64,000 bases of DNA from Pleurotus djamor (lineage: Eukaryota > Basidiomycota > Agaricomycetes > Agaricales > Pleurotaceae), in NCBI GenBank assembly GCA_029747585.1, contig JAPEVF010000021.1:124001-188000 (forward strand), given 5' to 3'. This document shows positions 45,067-56,122 of the stretch, one piece after another (position 1 is the stretch's first letter; each line of letters opens with the position of its first letter). The translations under genes were made by a program, and so were the position numbers. Below the pieces are notes generated by a model, which saw only the letters and a list, made by a program, of their open reading frames with translations, did not search any database and was not told where the DNA came from.

Positions 45067-46015
45067 TGTTACCCATTTACGATGGTGAGTAATTTTCTCT
45101 GGGTTCCATTGCTTTGGATCATTGATCAGGACTAATTTGAAGTCCAGTGTACTTGTCAGACTCAGAAGAATGATGGGTTCGAGTGTCCTTGACCGCTATA
45201 AAGGTATCCCAAGTTGCGGTTTATATGGAAAATAAACTACTATACAGATGGCTTATTAGATCTTTAGAGCCGACCGACTCGTCGACCCCTCTTCCGCCGT
45301 GTGAGAGGGTTCCTCACCCAATATGGCCAGTCGAATCGCAAAAGCTCCCTCCNGAGCGCGCAACTGTCAAAGTTCCTTTACATCCTACTTCCGTCTAGTC
45401 TTTCTCAGATCTAATTCGATAGGCTGGTGACGAAATTGGCCGATCTACCTCACTTCCTTCAATGATAGTGAGGCCATCTCCAGTGCCCGAGACTTAAGTT
45501 ACGACGCTCTTCGCTGGATGTCGATATATTGTCTCCACCTGTGTCAACAAAATTCACAAGCGTACAAGTTGGCATGTCGGGTTCCCAAGGTTCGAAGGAC
45601 ATATGGTGAGCAACACGCGTACACATGATTGTTGACTCCACGGATCACCTATAAACTCTTCAGCGTCTGAGGAGATGAACGACGCGTAACAAGGCAATAC
45701 CAGAAGGAGCGTTGCAGCTGTCAATTACGAAAGGCTAATCCATGTGTAAACAAGTTCCGTGATGACAGGACAGTTGCCCTCTGCCTTTTTCACAGCGAAC
45801 CACAAAACGCGACCGAGTATCCACTTCGTTTTCACCCACCTTGCAGCCGACCTTTCTCGGTCGGCTTCTGATGGGCGAAGTTCCAATTGCGGAGAGAAGT
45901 CCGGGGAGGTATATAATCGTGTGGTGCCGTGGGGTAAGGTGATTGTAATTCTTCGAATCCCCGTCGCTGTGGTCTTCTGGGCGACATAGCATAAGGATCA
46001 AGAACCGCACTTGCA
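45067..46015. other. Interval without a supported gene
   Basis: One ambiguous base at 45353. A minus-strand stretch (45459-45700) reads partly like a short secreted peptide, but I could not find an in-frame ATG, so it is not called. The right part is the promoter of the trehalase gene. Confidence 0.35.
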
Positions 46016-48851
46016 ATGTTGACCTCACTGGCCTTGTCTGCTTGGCTGGCATATGGATCGCTAGCACAATCGACGCCCGAAGTCCCNACTNNGACGCATT
46101 CGACTGCAGTGGCTAGTCCGACGGCCGCATCGAGCGTCGACCTACCATCGCAAGCAGCCCTTCCTCCTCGACAAGCTTGGTGCCCGAGTGAGATCTTCTG
46201 TGCGGGACAGGTGAGNTCCAAGTTCAATGGCCGAACGCCGAACTTCTCCCGCACATGACCCTGAAACTGACCACGTGCTCGATAGTTACTCCAAACGGTC
46301 AACATCGCTGCGTTGTTTCCGGACGCCAAAACCTTCGTCGACAAACCAACCAGCAAAAGCTCGCGCGAAGTACTCAACGACTTCGCCAACGTTACTACCA
46401 CTTATGGAAGCGTGACAAACTTCGTCCAACAAGATTTCCGTGGCGAAGGCCTCGAATTACAGGCNCTAGCATTGCCTGGCTTCAAGGACAACCCTACGTT
46501 TCTCGACAATGTCACGGACCCCATCATCAAAGGCTGGTCGCAGATCGTACACACGTATTGGAACGACCTTACCAGAGGAACCAACGAGTCCCAAGTCTGT
46601 GCTCGCTCTGGCAACGCCAATTGCGAGAGTACTCTTATTCCTCTGAATCATACTTTTGTCGTGCCAGGTTGGATTGTCTTCATCCTTTAGTCTGACGTTT
46701 CTGAACTTCCTTATAGGCGGTCGATTCAGGGAACAATACTACTGGGACAGCTTCTGGATCGTGGAGGGTCTGATCCAGTCGGAGCTTTTCGAGGTTGTCA
46801 ATGGAACGCTTCAAAACTTTATGGATGAGATAGAATCGATCGGTTTCATCCCTAATGGTGGTCGCATCTACTGTNAGTCTTCACATGTATGAATACGGCC
46901 TTGACCCTAACAGCGCTACAGATTTGAACCGTTCGCAACCACCGGTATTTGTTCATGTGAGTGCTTAGGTAGCTCTTGCTTGATTGGAGGTCTCATTCGC
47001 TTCAAGATGCTTGCCAGGTATGTCGAAGCCTCAGGAGACACGGCTATCTTGAACCGTGCTTTACCGTTGGCTGAGGTGCGTCTACTTTTGTCTGAGCGTG
47101 ACGCATCACTCATTTGTGACCTATGTAAACCCACAGCGTGAGCTTGCGTGGTGGCAAGAAAACCGCACGGTAAACGTCACCAGTCCGACGACCGGTCGGC
47201 AGCACAGAATGGCCCGATACGCGGTAAACAACACTGCGCCCCGTCCTGAGTCGTATATTGTTGGTAAGTTGCCATATCCGTACCCACGCCTGTATATCCC
47301 CTTCATGCGATGCCGTCCAGATTACCATACTGCACACAACCCCGAGCTTCCTTCCCTCAACGACACCCAGCTGGCGGATCTGTACGCAGAGCTTGCTAGT
47401 GGTGCAGAAACTGGTTGGGACTATACTGCCCGTTGGTTCCGGGAACCTAACGCTCCGGGCGACGCTGGTTTGCGAACATTAAACGTCCGAGGCACAGTCC
47501 CAATTGACTTAAACAGTATTCTCTGTCAGTGCATTTTTCTTTGTTCGGAGAGTCCTCTTCATTCTTGCTCATCGTTGGATAGATCAAGCGCACACCATCT
47601 TAGCCGACCTCTACTCCCAAGGTTCATCCCCCAACAACGGAGCGGCTGGTCGTCATCGTTCTTCTGCGGCAAGCTTCCGTGACGGGATCATCGATCTTTG
47701 CTGGAACGCGACGAAGCTCGCATTCTACGACTTTAACCTGACTTCCAATGCTCAGAACGACTTTTTCTCTGCTGCNGCGTTCTATCCTCTCTGGGCCGGT
47801 ATCATACCTGATGAAGTTCTCGCGTCTCCGGAGAGTGCTTTTGGGGCGTTCGCTTCCTTGAACATGGTGATGAATCGTTACAANGGCACNTATCCTTCTA
47901 CNTTTGTTGATACTGGNCTGCAATGGTAAGCCGNCACNGTNTCTCAANGAAGCGAAAATNTGTGTAACCGTNTTCTNAAAGGGATGCCCCTAACGCATGG
48001 CCNCCNCATCAATANATTATCCTCCAAGCCCTCCGAAATCTCCCTTCGAATCTGACCTCAGGCTCGACACCCGAGCCCACGAACAGCCAATCNTCGTTNA
48101 GNCTTATNCCTGCTGGGCAACTCGCCCTTGAGGAGAGTCAACTACCAGGACAACCCCTCCTCCTNACNTCTGGTCAACNTGGCAACACCACGAACTCGGG
48201 GGCAGGAGCGGATGCCAACGCTCGATCTAANGGCTCCTTGACCAATGGCGGTAATGCCACAGAAGGNGAAGGTTGGGGACGGGCGCTTCAGCGCGAGCTT
48301 GCTAATCGCTACATCGCCAATGCTTTCTGCAGTTGGTCAGTCAGATCCTGTCATTCTCGTATCCATATATCTTGACTTTTTGTTTCTGCTTCCTCTAGGC
48401 TTGCTACNGGAGGNTCCGTGCCTGGATTGGTNCCCAGACTCTCNGATGCAGAATTGAACACGACCGAAAGCACGACAAACACAGGAAATGTAAGTCAAGT
48501 TAAACGGCCTGGCCCAGGTGTGTGCTAACCACGGAGTCCTGCTAGATGTTCGAGAAGTTCTCCAATATCGATGTCAACTCCGCCGGACGTGGTGGCGAAT
48601 ATGTCGTTCAGGTATGCACATTCAGGGCGGAATTGAGCAGCGTCGTTGATATCATTACCCNTTAGGCCGGCTTCGGTTGGACTAACGGCGTCGCACTTTG
48701 GATTGCGGGCACNTATGGNTCGGTATTGACTGCNCCTCAGTGCCCTAGCCTCCTAGTCGCTTCCGGAACGTCGCAAAATAATGGTGGTGGGATCCATTCT
48801 NCCCACNTAGGAGTCGTCCTTGCTATCGTCGCGACATTCTTTCTGCTTTAA
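46016..48851 (+). CDS. Secreted trehalase, GH37, probably GPI-anchored
   Basis: It starts with a signal peptide (MLTSLALSAWLAYGSLAQ). GH37 blocks follow in order: FPDAKTFVDKP, VPGGRFREQYYWDSFWIVEG (trehalase signature 1, with an intron inside), FIPNGGRIYY, LNRSQPPVFVHM, ERELAWWQENR, ETGWDYTARWF (catalytic acid region) and QWDAPNAWPPHQYIILQAL (signature 2). The C terminus GAGFGWTNGV is followed by a Ser/Asn/Gly stretch and a hydrophobic end (GVVLAIVATFFLL, stop at 48851), as in GPI-anchored proteins. It hydrolyses trehalose to two glucoses outside the cell. About 720 residues, a dozen introns. Many single ambiguous bases (from 46087 to 48981) interrupt reading, especially 47776-48800; no disabling change is certain. 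Confidence 0.88.
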
Positions 48852-49955
48852 TGCTATCATGGCATTCCCTGTTACGAATAAGATAATCTAATTTCAGCGA
48901 CATTATNTGCAGTTACACTTACACTTACCTTGCCCAAACCTCCAGACGAAACCTCTGAATGTTACCGTTCCTCAGAGGTTNAATTATGTCAGCTCAGGTC
49001 GTTCGATTTCCCGCCTAGTTCGTTTCTTCCTCCTGCGTTCCCAAGAAAGCGACTGCAACTACAATCACCGACTTCTGACGTCGACGTGGGTCCGATTACC
49101 TGGCCCTGACGCCCCTAACACGAGTCCGACTATCTGACATTGACAATAACTTCCACTATTAAAATATTAACCGTCGACACGAGTTCGATTCTTCTCCATT
49201 GATCATCTCCCCTGTGCCACGCTACAACCGCGTATCAAAAGTGAAAACTTGAAATTAAATGCCGCGGCACCCTGCTAATCAACATTCCCCAACATCAATG
49301 TAGCAGGACCCTCACGGGCTGTTTCCCGCTTGGTTCGGCTATTCTCCTTCGTCTTATTGAAGGCTGCTCTAATGACGAGATCTATTTAGATGTGAGTTGC
49401 CTTTTGTCAAGAATAAATTTGACGACCTGACAACGATTCTGGTCAAGATCTTCGCTGCCAAAGCTTCGTTGCTCAGCGCTCTTTCATCTCGAGATACTTC
49501 CCCCCACTACTTATATGTATATACCCATGGATCCCGAATATTTTTCTGATAAAAACCGTAAGCACGAGTAGCTTTCTTGCGAGCTACACTCATAATTGCT
49601 CAGAGCCGAGATACAGTGCACCCATTCAGGCTAGGCAAGCTAATCGGCGTGGCACTGTAATCTGTGTATCCTGCGTTTACTTGCTTCTCCCGACGTGTGT
49701 GACTGGTGGCTGCACATCGAATCCCTCTACACCTTTTGGCTACTTCACAGCTCAGATCCTATCGCCATGCGGCTACTCGTCTCAAGCTTGAAGTACCCGT
49801 AGATCGCGAAGTTGCCCAACGAAGCCCACTCCGACGACCTTTGCTGAAGCTCACGTCAACGTGAATTGATCCATGCTACTGTTCTTGACATTATAAAAAC
49901 CTCGCACTCGTCTTCCTTTATTTCTCTCAACGGAGTTCGTGACTTATCCCTTGCC
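48852..49955. other. Intergenic region
   Basis: A 1.1 kb spacer between trehalase and esterase B. It contains the promoter of the latter and two ambiguous bases at the left. No frame of interest, and no transposon ends recognised. Confidence 0.45.
49892..49899 (+). promoter_or_regulatory. Probable TATA box
   Basis: TATAAAAA lies 64 bases before the ATG at 49956 of esterase B, matching the layout at esterase A. Confidence 0.5.
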
Positions 49956-52616
49956 ATGTACACCAATCTACTCATCGCGCTGGGAGTCCTCGCCTCTCAA
50001 GTAGTCGCTAATCCGCTACCGAGTGCGAACTCAGTCACTTTGGACTCTGCCACCGTCACTGGTTCTACACTTGGCCGGGTAACGAGTTTCCTTGGTATTC
50101 CCTAATCTCGTCCCCAGATGTTATTGGGAGTGGTCGAGTGCGAGGGCGGTGGGTCGTAGGCGTGTCGGGGAGGACCGAGCGGAGAAATCGTCGGAGTCAA
50201 ATTTTTGAGTGAAAGTTTTCGTTTTGGACCACTCCATAACTCCTCCCCGAGGATTTCAAACTCCGAGGGAAGTGCGAAAACAAGGTCTGGAGCCGAGACT
50301 AGGTATTCCCTACGCAAAGCCCCCGTACGTTAAAGTTGTCGGTCACCTACACTTCTCTACGCTGATGCTCTCTGTCTAGGACTGGAGATAGACGCTTCAG
50401 ACTGCCAGAACCAGTTGCACCGTATACCGGTACCATACGCGCAACTTCGTATGGTCCAGCTTGCCCCCAGCAAGTCCCGCGCCTGCCTCTTCCAAGTGGG
50501 CTCACCTCCGATGTCGTTGACCTCCTTGTCAACCAAGTATTCAAGGCCGTCTTTCCTGAAAGTGAAGACTGTAAGCACGCACTGTGTCACTCTTCATGGG
50601 CGTGATTCCCTGACTCCTAAGCAGGTCTTTCCCTAAATGTCATCGTCCCTAATAGTGCAACCCCAATCTCCAAGCTCCCCGTTGTCGTGGTATGTGATCC
50701 TTTTCGGAACGACACTCATGAATTGGTGCTGATGTGACGCCAACCACCAGTGGATCTTTGCTAGCAAGTATCAGAAATCTCTTTTGTAGATTAAGCCGAA
50801 GCTGACTTCAAGGCTCCACCTATACATACATAGGTGGGTTCGAACTGAGCAGCCCTAAGATGTGAGTGATGCGCATGTGTTCCTCGTCGCGTCGCGTACA
50901 TCAACGTGACGTACATCCAATAGATACGATGGCCGACTGATAGTCGAGAGGTCCATCCAACTGGGTGAGCCTGTGATCTATGTCAGCATGAACCACAGGT
51001 GCGTAAACTCGACATGACTCTCAGACCACTGCCTCATTTGGCTTGTCCAGGCTTAATGGTATGTACTTGCGATGCTTGGGTAAAGCATTAGATCCATAAC
51101 CATCTCTAGGGTTCGGCTTCCTTGCCAGTCGCGAGGTAAAAGAGGCTGGCGTAGGAAACCTCGGACTCCAGGATCGTACGTACTCCTATAGCGCCTTCAA
51201 ATACCCCTGAACGTTGAACTTACACCCTTTCCAGAACGCGAAGCTTTACGTTGGGTAAAGAGATACATCTCCAAGTGAGCACTCAAGCTTCTCCACCGCG
51301 CTCAGAACCTTACACCACGCCATAGCTTCGGCGGGGATCCCACGAAAGTCACCATGTGGGTTCCCAATGTTCGCTGGTTTCGGGAGAAACTAATACCAGT
51401 TTCATACTCTAGATGGGGTGATAGCGCAGGGGCTATCGCTAGCGCCCTACACATGGTCGCGAACAACGGAAATAACGAAGGGCTATTCCGTGGTGCTTTT
51501 ATGCAGTCTGGATCTCCTATTCCTGTCGGAGACATCACTCACGGTCAACCCTACTATGACGCGATTGTACGTGACGCTGGATGCTCTGGCTCCCGTGATA
51601 CGCTTGCATGCCTCAGGACTGTGCCATACTCAACGCTGAAAAGCGCAATTGCCAATACTCCTTCCCTTTTTAGCTATCAAGGTTGGTGTGTTTCATCCAT
51701 TGACGACCCCAACGTTCTGACCATCCCTGTCTTGGATGCCCATGTTTAGTCTTTGGTCCTAGCTTGGCTCCCACGCACCGATGGAGTTTTCTTGACCGAC
51801 AATCCCCAGAAATTGGTGCAACAAGGAAAAGTCGCCAATGTGCCCTTTGTAACAGGAGATTGTGACGACGAAGGGACAATATTTTCTCTGGCGAACTTCA
51901 ACATCACGTAGGTCACTCAGCCGTTGGTATCAACGCTAACTTTGACAGTTTACTTTAACTCCAGAACGACGAACCAATTGAAGACGTACCTTAAAGCCAT
52001 ATGGCTTCCAGGTGCAACGAGCTCCGAGCTCGACACATTGCTCTCCCACTATCCTCTCAACCCAATGCAAGGTTCACCCTACGCGACCGGCCCCTTGAAC
52101 ATCCTCTCGCCTCAGTTTAAGAGATTGGCATCCTTCCAGGGCGATGCTGTTTTTCAGGCACCTCGGAGGTTCTTCTTGGACCAACGGTCTGGACACCAGA
52201 ACACTTGGGCCTTCTGTGCGTCATCCATGCCAATCACCATCACGCTCTCGAACTAACAAACCCCGCAGTAAGCAAACGCTTCAAGGCCACTCCTTTCCTC
52301 GGCTCGGTAAGGACTGCCTAAAAGCCCATCTACATATAATAGAATAACAAACTCCCGTTTCTCCTAGTTCCACGCATCCGACATCCCCAACGTCTACCTC
52401 GGTGGGGAACTCGGCGACTACTTGATCAACTTTGTCAATAACCTTGATCCAAACGGCGAAGGGAAAGGCATTCATTGGCCCAAGTACACAACACAATCGC
52501 GAAGCCTCGTTACGTTCAACGACGACATATTCTTCCCTGTGGCGCTCACCCAAGACACTTTTAGATGGGATGCTATCAATTATCTGACGGGTTTGACTCT
52601 CGCGAATCCTATCTAA
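49956..52616 (+). CDS. Carboxylesterase/lipase type B, copy B, with transposon-derived intron
   Basis: Signal peptide MYTNLLIALGVLASQVVA. Blocks follow as in copy A: GRVTSFLGIP, then across a 208 bp insertion-intron YAKPP; SEDCLSLNV; GFGFLASREVKEAGVGNLGL; REALRWVKRYISK; FGGDPTKVTIWGDSAGAIAS (nucleophile, Asp in place of Glu before Ser); DCDDEGTIF (acid); FHASDIPNVYLGGEL (His). Triad residues are present. Two features may reduce function. The oxyanion segment reads WIFASGFEL rather than WIFGGGFQF, and the intron there (50764-50833) must use a GC donor (GCAAGT). The 3' third (from 51874) is duplicated in inverted orientation at 62.4-63.2 kb. Convergent with GH131 copy 1, 127 bases between stops. 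It may be an active paralogue or one that is decaying. Confidence 0.78.
50103..50301 (+). mobile_element. 199 bp MITE-like element acting as intron (introner)
   Basis: The ends TAATCTCGTCCCCAG (50103-50117) and, reversed, TAGTCTCGGCTCCAG (50301-50287) form 15 bp terminal inverted repeats with 3 mismatches. GGTATTCCC flanks the element on both sides (50094-50102 and 50302-50310), a 9 bp target duplication. No coding capacity. Internal inverted segments (GAGTGGTC near 50129; GACCACTC near 50228) add structure. The left duplication supplies GTATTC as donor (intron from 50095). The right element end plus the first base of the right duplication supply CTAG as acceptor (to 50302). Splicing rebuilds CTT-GGT-ATT-CCC-TAC exactly. 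A nonautonomous DNA transposon, possibly Mutator- or hAT-like by duplication length, is inferred. Confidence 0.85.
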
Positions 52617-54194
52617 TTTTTCCGTGGCTTTCTCAATCGAGAACTTGTACAAAGAATACATTATTCGTCCACTTGGGACCCAGTAGAGTATAGTATCGAA
52701 TTTTTAAGAGTTGGTGCGCTTTGATGGCTTATCGAGGGCCAATCTACGAACGGGCTTTCAGTCCGTATCCCAGGCTCAGCCCTTTCTTCACACTTTCCAC
52801 AAAAACTCCTGAGTAAATCAACCCTTCTGTGGTCCCTTCCTGGATACCATGGCGCACCACGTCCCCTTGGTCTTCGGGGGAGTCATTGGGATCAACGAGG
52901 GGAAGCTTTTGACACAAGTCAACGTCTGCTTGAATTCACAACAATTCATGGGAGGCAGACAAACCTTTAGCACGCCGAAGTGGAACTCGCCCTTCCCAGC
53001 ATCGCCTGGTGCGACACTGAGATTGGGAACAGTCTTGGTGACAGGCTTGAGTATCGCGCCATCCTTTGAGTAGTAAACCTTGAGTGAGAGTTTATCCCAG
53101 TCAACGACAACGGCGAAATTGTGCCAATTCCTCGGAGTGAACGGTGCGGTGAATAAAACATTTAAGGCGTGGTCAAGAACCTTGAATGACCGTGCGTTTG
53201 GTGCTGGGAGAGGGCCCGTTGGGTTTGTGAACGGTGAACCTGAGTGAACGAGCAACGGTCAGAATCATGATGACACCTCCGTGTTGAAGGGTACTGGATC
53301 CGGCACTCACCAAGTTGTATTCCGAATACATGACTTCCATCACTCGGCTCAATGAATACAACCTGATACTCATGGTCATAATTCAACGGGTTCTTCTCAT
53401 CCAACAAAATAGAAAAATGAAACGCCGTAACACCCTGCTCGATTACCGGCGTCAACGCAGCAGGTCCGCCTCCCTCAACGGGCTGAGCGAGTAGCTCTGT
53501 CCGCCTGAAACCGAACTGAGGGTTATTCCCTCCAGGGTAGAAGACGGACGTGTTGTCGATTTTGACGGAAATGGGCTGCTCGGCGGGTTTGGTGAATATG
53601 GGCAGGAAGGGAATAGGTGATTCGTTCCATAGCGGAGTCGGACGCTTGGAACGGCCTAACAAAGATGTATACTTTCACGGATGTGAGTATCGTTGTGCGT
53701 AGGAATACCGACTAGGAATTGGACGAAGCACTTACATGAGTTGCATCTTCTGTCCCCTTAACCACTCTATAACGTCGTCATCGTTATCAGCACCCGGACC
53801 AACTCAAGAAACCAGGGCATAGAAAATAGTAACTCACGTCAAAAACGGGCCCGCCGATGAATCCAAGTCGCTCTCAACGAACCCAAATGGAACACGACCA
53901 TCGTACAAGACCGGGGTAGCAGCAACCACATTCAGAAGCAGAAACGCGGCTAGCACTGAGAAATGCATAGCGGGTTAGAATCTTCGTAGAGCAGGAGGCG
54001 CGTCCAGACATTCGCGTTCGTAGTATAAATATGAATTCTCTATGGGTGTTCAGCGGAATAGCCTCGGGAAGGGGTAAATGTCGGTCTGATGTGGGTGGGG
54101 CGGTCGTATATAAAGTGGGGATGAGCGGTACCATACTTCATGAACGGTAAAAACAAAAGAGGCGTACCCGGCGGTATTTGACGTTCATTCAGGG
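51874..54194 (+). repeat. Left arm of a 2.3 kb inverted duplication
   Basis: From the DDEGTIF-coding part of esterase B through the whole GH131 copy 1 and its promoter to about 54194. It aligns in reverse with 60890-63217. Coding parts differ by scattered substitutions; one single-base indel was noted inside a GH131 intron. The two arms are about 6.7 kb apart. Boundaries are accurate to some ten bases. Confidence 0.88.
52744..53968 (-). CDS. GH131 beta-glucanase, copy 1
   Basis: Start MHFSVLAAFLLLNVVAA at 53968 is a signal peptide, followed by the family opening TPVLYDGRVPFGF. Further blocks: DATHYTSLLGRSKRPTPLWN, VFYPGGNNPQFGFRRTELL, GVTAFHFSILLDEKNPLNY, HEYQVVFIEPSDGSHVFGIQ, WHNFAVVVDWDKLSLKVYYS, GEFHFGVLK and GLIYSGVFVESVKKG, a beta-jelly-roll protein of about 310 residues. 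GH131 enzymes cleave beta-1,3-, beta-1,6- and beta-1,4-glucans and are restricted to fungi and oomycetes; the protein is secreted. Six or so short introns, no damage seen. Convergent with esterase B. Copy 2 at 61117-62340 is almost identical. Confidence 0.85.
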
Positions 54195-54340
54195 TTTCGA
54201 TTGCCCAGAACCATGTCCGATAGGCAGCCCTGACATAGCCGTCCAAGCTCAAGGCCATTGACGCGCTAGTGGCGTGGGAACGGCTTGCAGATCTCTTTCG
54301 AGTGGGGCAAATTCGAGTATGTACTTTCCCTACGACCACC

Positions 54341-55902
54341 ATGCCTCATTCTGTAAAGTGGGTACCTCTTTTTGTTTCCTCAGGAATGTGCGTACGACGT
54401 GGAACACAAGTACTAGCCAGGAAATGAGCAACAGCGACACGCCGTTACCTCTCGCATTGGTGCCTCTTGCCCAAGAAATCGACGCGAAAATCGACGCGGC
54501 TTTCATACAGATGCGACTCTGGAGAGAAGAACGAAATCGAGTGTGCTGCGCGACCAGGAAACTCCCAGCAGAGGTCTTATCGATGATATTCACGCTATTG
54601 ATGCGAAACGAGCGCTCTCCCGATTTTCAAAACTACTCATTATATTGCTTGCCGGACGGCTGTAGACCCCGATGGTTAACCGTTACCTACGTTTGTAGGC
54701 AGTGGAGGCTAGCGGCACTAACTGATCCTTCCCTGTGGAGCGACCTGACCTGTGTCAAGGGAAAGTGGCTCGAGCGTTTTATCACGCTGTCCAAAGCCTC
54801 GCCGTTGGCGTTCCATTATAGTGCAAAGCCTTCGGACGCGCTGAAAGACCCTTTCCTTGATCGACCGGAACGACTCGGTGAAGCCTACCTCCCCAACTGC
54901 ACTGATACACTCCTTGGACGATTGAACAAGGCGACACCCTTCCTCTCTTCTCTGGCCCTCAGCGGCGTGTTTTCGTTTCGGGACGAACATCATTTGCCGA
55001 TCCCAGACAACTTCCTTGCTGGGAGCGCTCCAAGGTTGCACACTTTTCATATGAGCTCCTGTACGATTCCGTTGAGGCCGAGTTGGCTGTGTAACGTGCA
55101 GAGCCTCACGCTCATTGGAAAATGGGGAATCAGATCCACCCCAGGTCAGCAAGAGCAGTTGACCATCTCCTCCTTTTTGGAGTTCATCAAGCCGCTGAAA
55201 GTGCTAGCTAAACTGCATGTCGATCTACGGCAACCCCAGGAGCTCGTGGATAACACCTACACTGGCCCGACAATTCGCTTTGCCCACTTACATTCAATCC
55301 ACCTGGACCTCGGAGATGGCTTCTTGTCATCAGTCGAACTGCTCAGTCACATTGAGGCTTCTTCACTCGCCTCCCTCGAAGTGGTGTGGCCTCACCACCA
55401 CATCTTCAGCAGTGTGGAGATTGACGCTGTCGCCAACGCCTCCCTGAATGCCACGGACCTGATCCACCGATTCTTTACCAAAAATACAGGCGCATCACTC
55501 TCTAGACTTGAGTGGTCTGTCAACGACGTCCGCAGTAACGTCATCCTTTCCTCCTCCGAATCCAATCCCCCCTGTTCCATAACTCTCTACAATGTCCTCA
55601 TTTCTGTGCTGAACATTCCATTTGGAGACGTCGAAAGCATCAGAACCGTTGAGATTAGTACCTCTGAAGCTTTGATGACGCTCGACGACACGTCGGATTT
55701 TGCCTCCCCGTGGCCATTCTTAGATCGAGTAGAGGTGCCGGCGTTTGCACTCATACCGAAGAATAAGTGCTTGCCAGCGTTGAAGCGATGGTTGAAGATT
55801 CGGACGGGTATTCGGGACTTGAAGATCATTGGTCTAGAGAGGCTTAGTGAAAGGGATGTCCAGCCATTGGAAAAGATACTTGATGTAGAGTGGGTGTGGT
55901 GA
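54341..55902 (+). CDS. F-box protein, cluster member 1
   Basis: Exon 1 is only 17 nt (54341-54357, MPHSV plus two bases). It joins over a 59 bp intron to exon 2 (54417-55902), in frame, 500 residues in all. The same 17-nt first exon occurs at 56123 and 63580, which supports it over the internal ATG at 54424. A helix (IDAAFIQMRLWREERNR) is followed by the F-box (KLPAEVLSMIFTLLMRN ... TYVCRQWRLAAL, about residues 50-115), then irregular leucine-rich repeats to LKRWLKIRTGIRDLKIIGLE. Probably a substrate receptor of an SCF ubiquitin ligase; target unknown. Confidence 0.85.
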
Positions 55903-56122
55903 AGGCCGTTCGTTCATCAAGTACCAAATAGTTAGGCATGCTTTCATTTTGAATATATAGCTTTCGCGTACTTGTGGGGTGCGAACAAAGTGCGAATAAT
56001 ATTTTTTCTAACAGAAAGGAAGCCTCGGTCAGGGTCAACGCGACTGTGGCGTGGGAACACCTTGCGCACAGACCACCCGGGCCGCACGGCATACACACTG
56101 TACTTACTGACAAACCACCATC

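Noticed and set aside
45459..45700. A possible small secreted protein on the minus strand
   Set aside because: A hydrophobic start-like segment exists, but no in-frame ATG or consistent exon structure was found.
50095..50302. Esterase B as a pseudogene broken by the insertion
   Set aside because: The insertion brings a GT donor and an AG acceptor whose use restores the codons exactly, so disruption is not the simplest reading.
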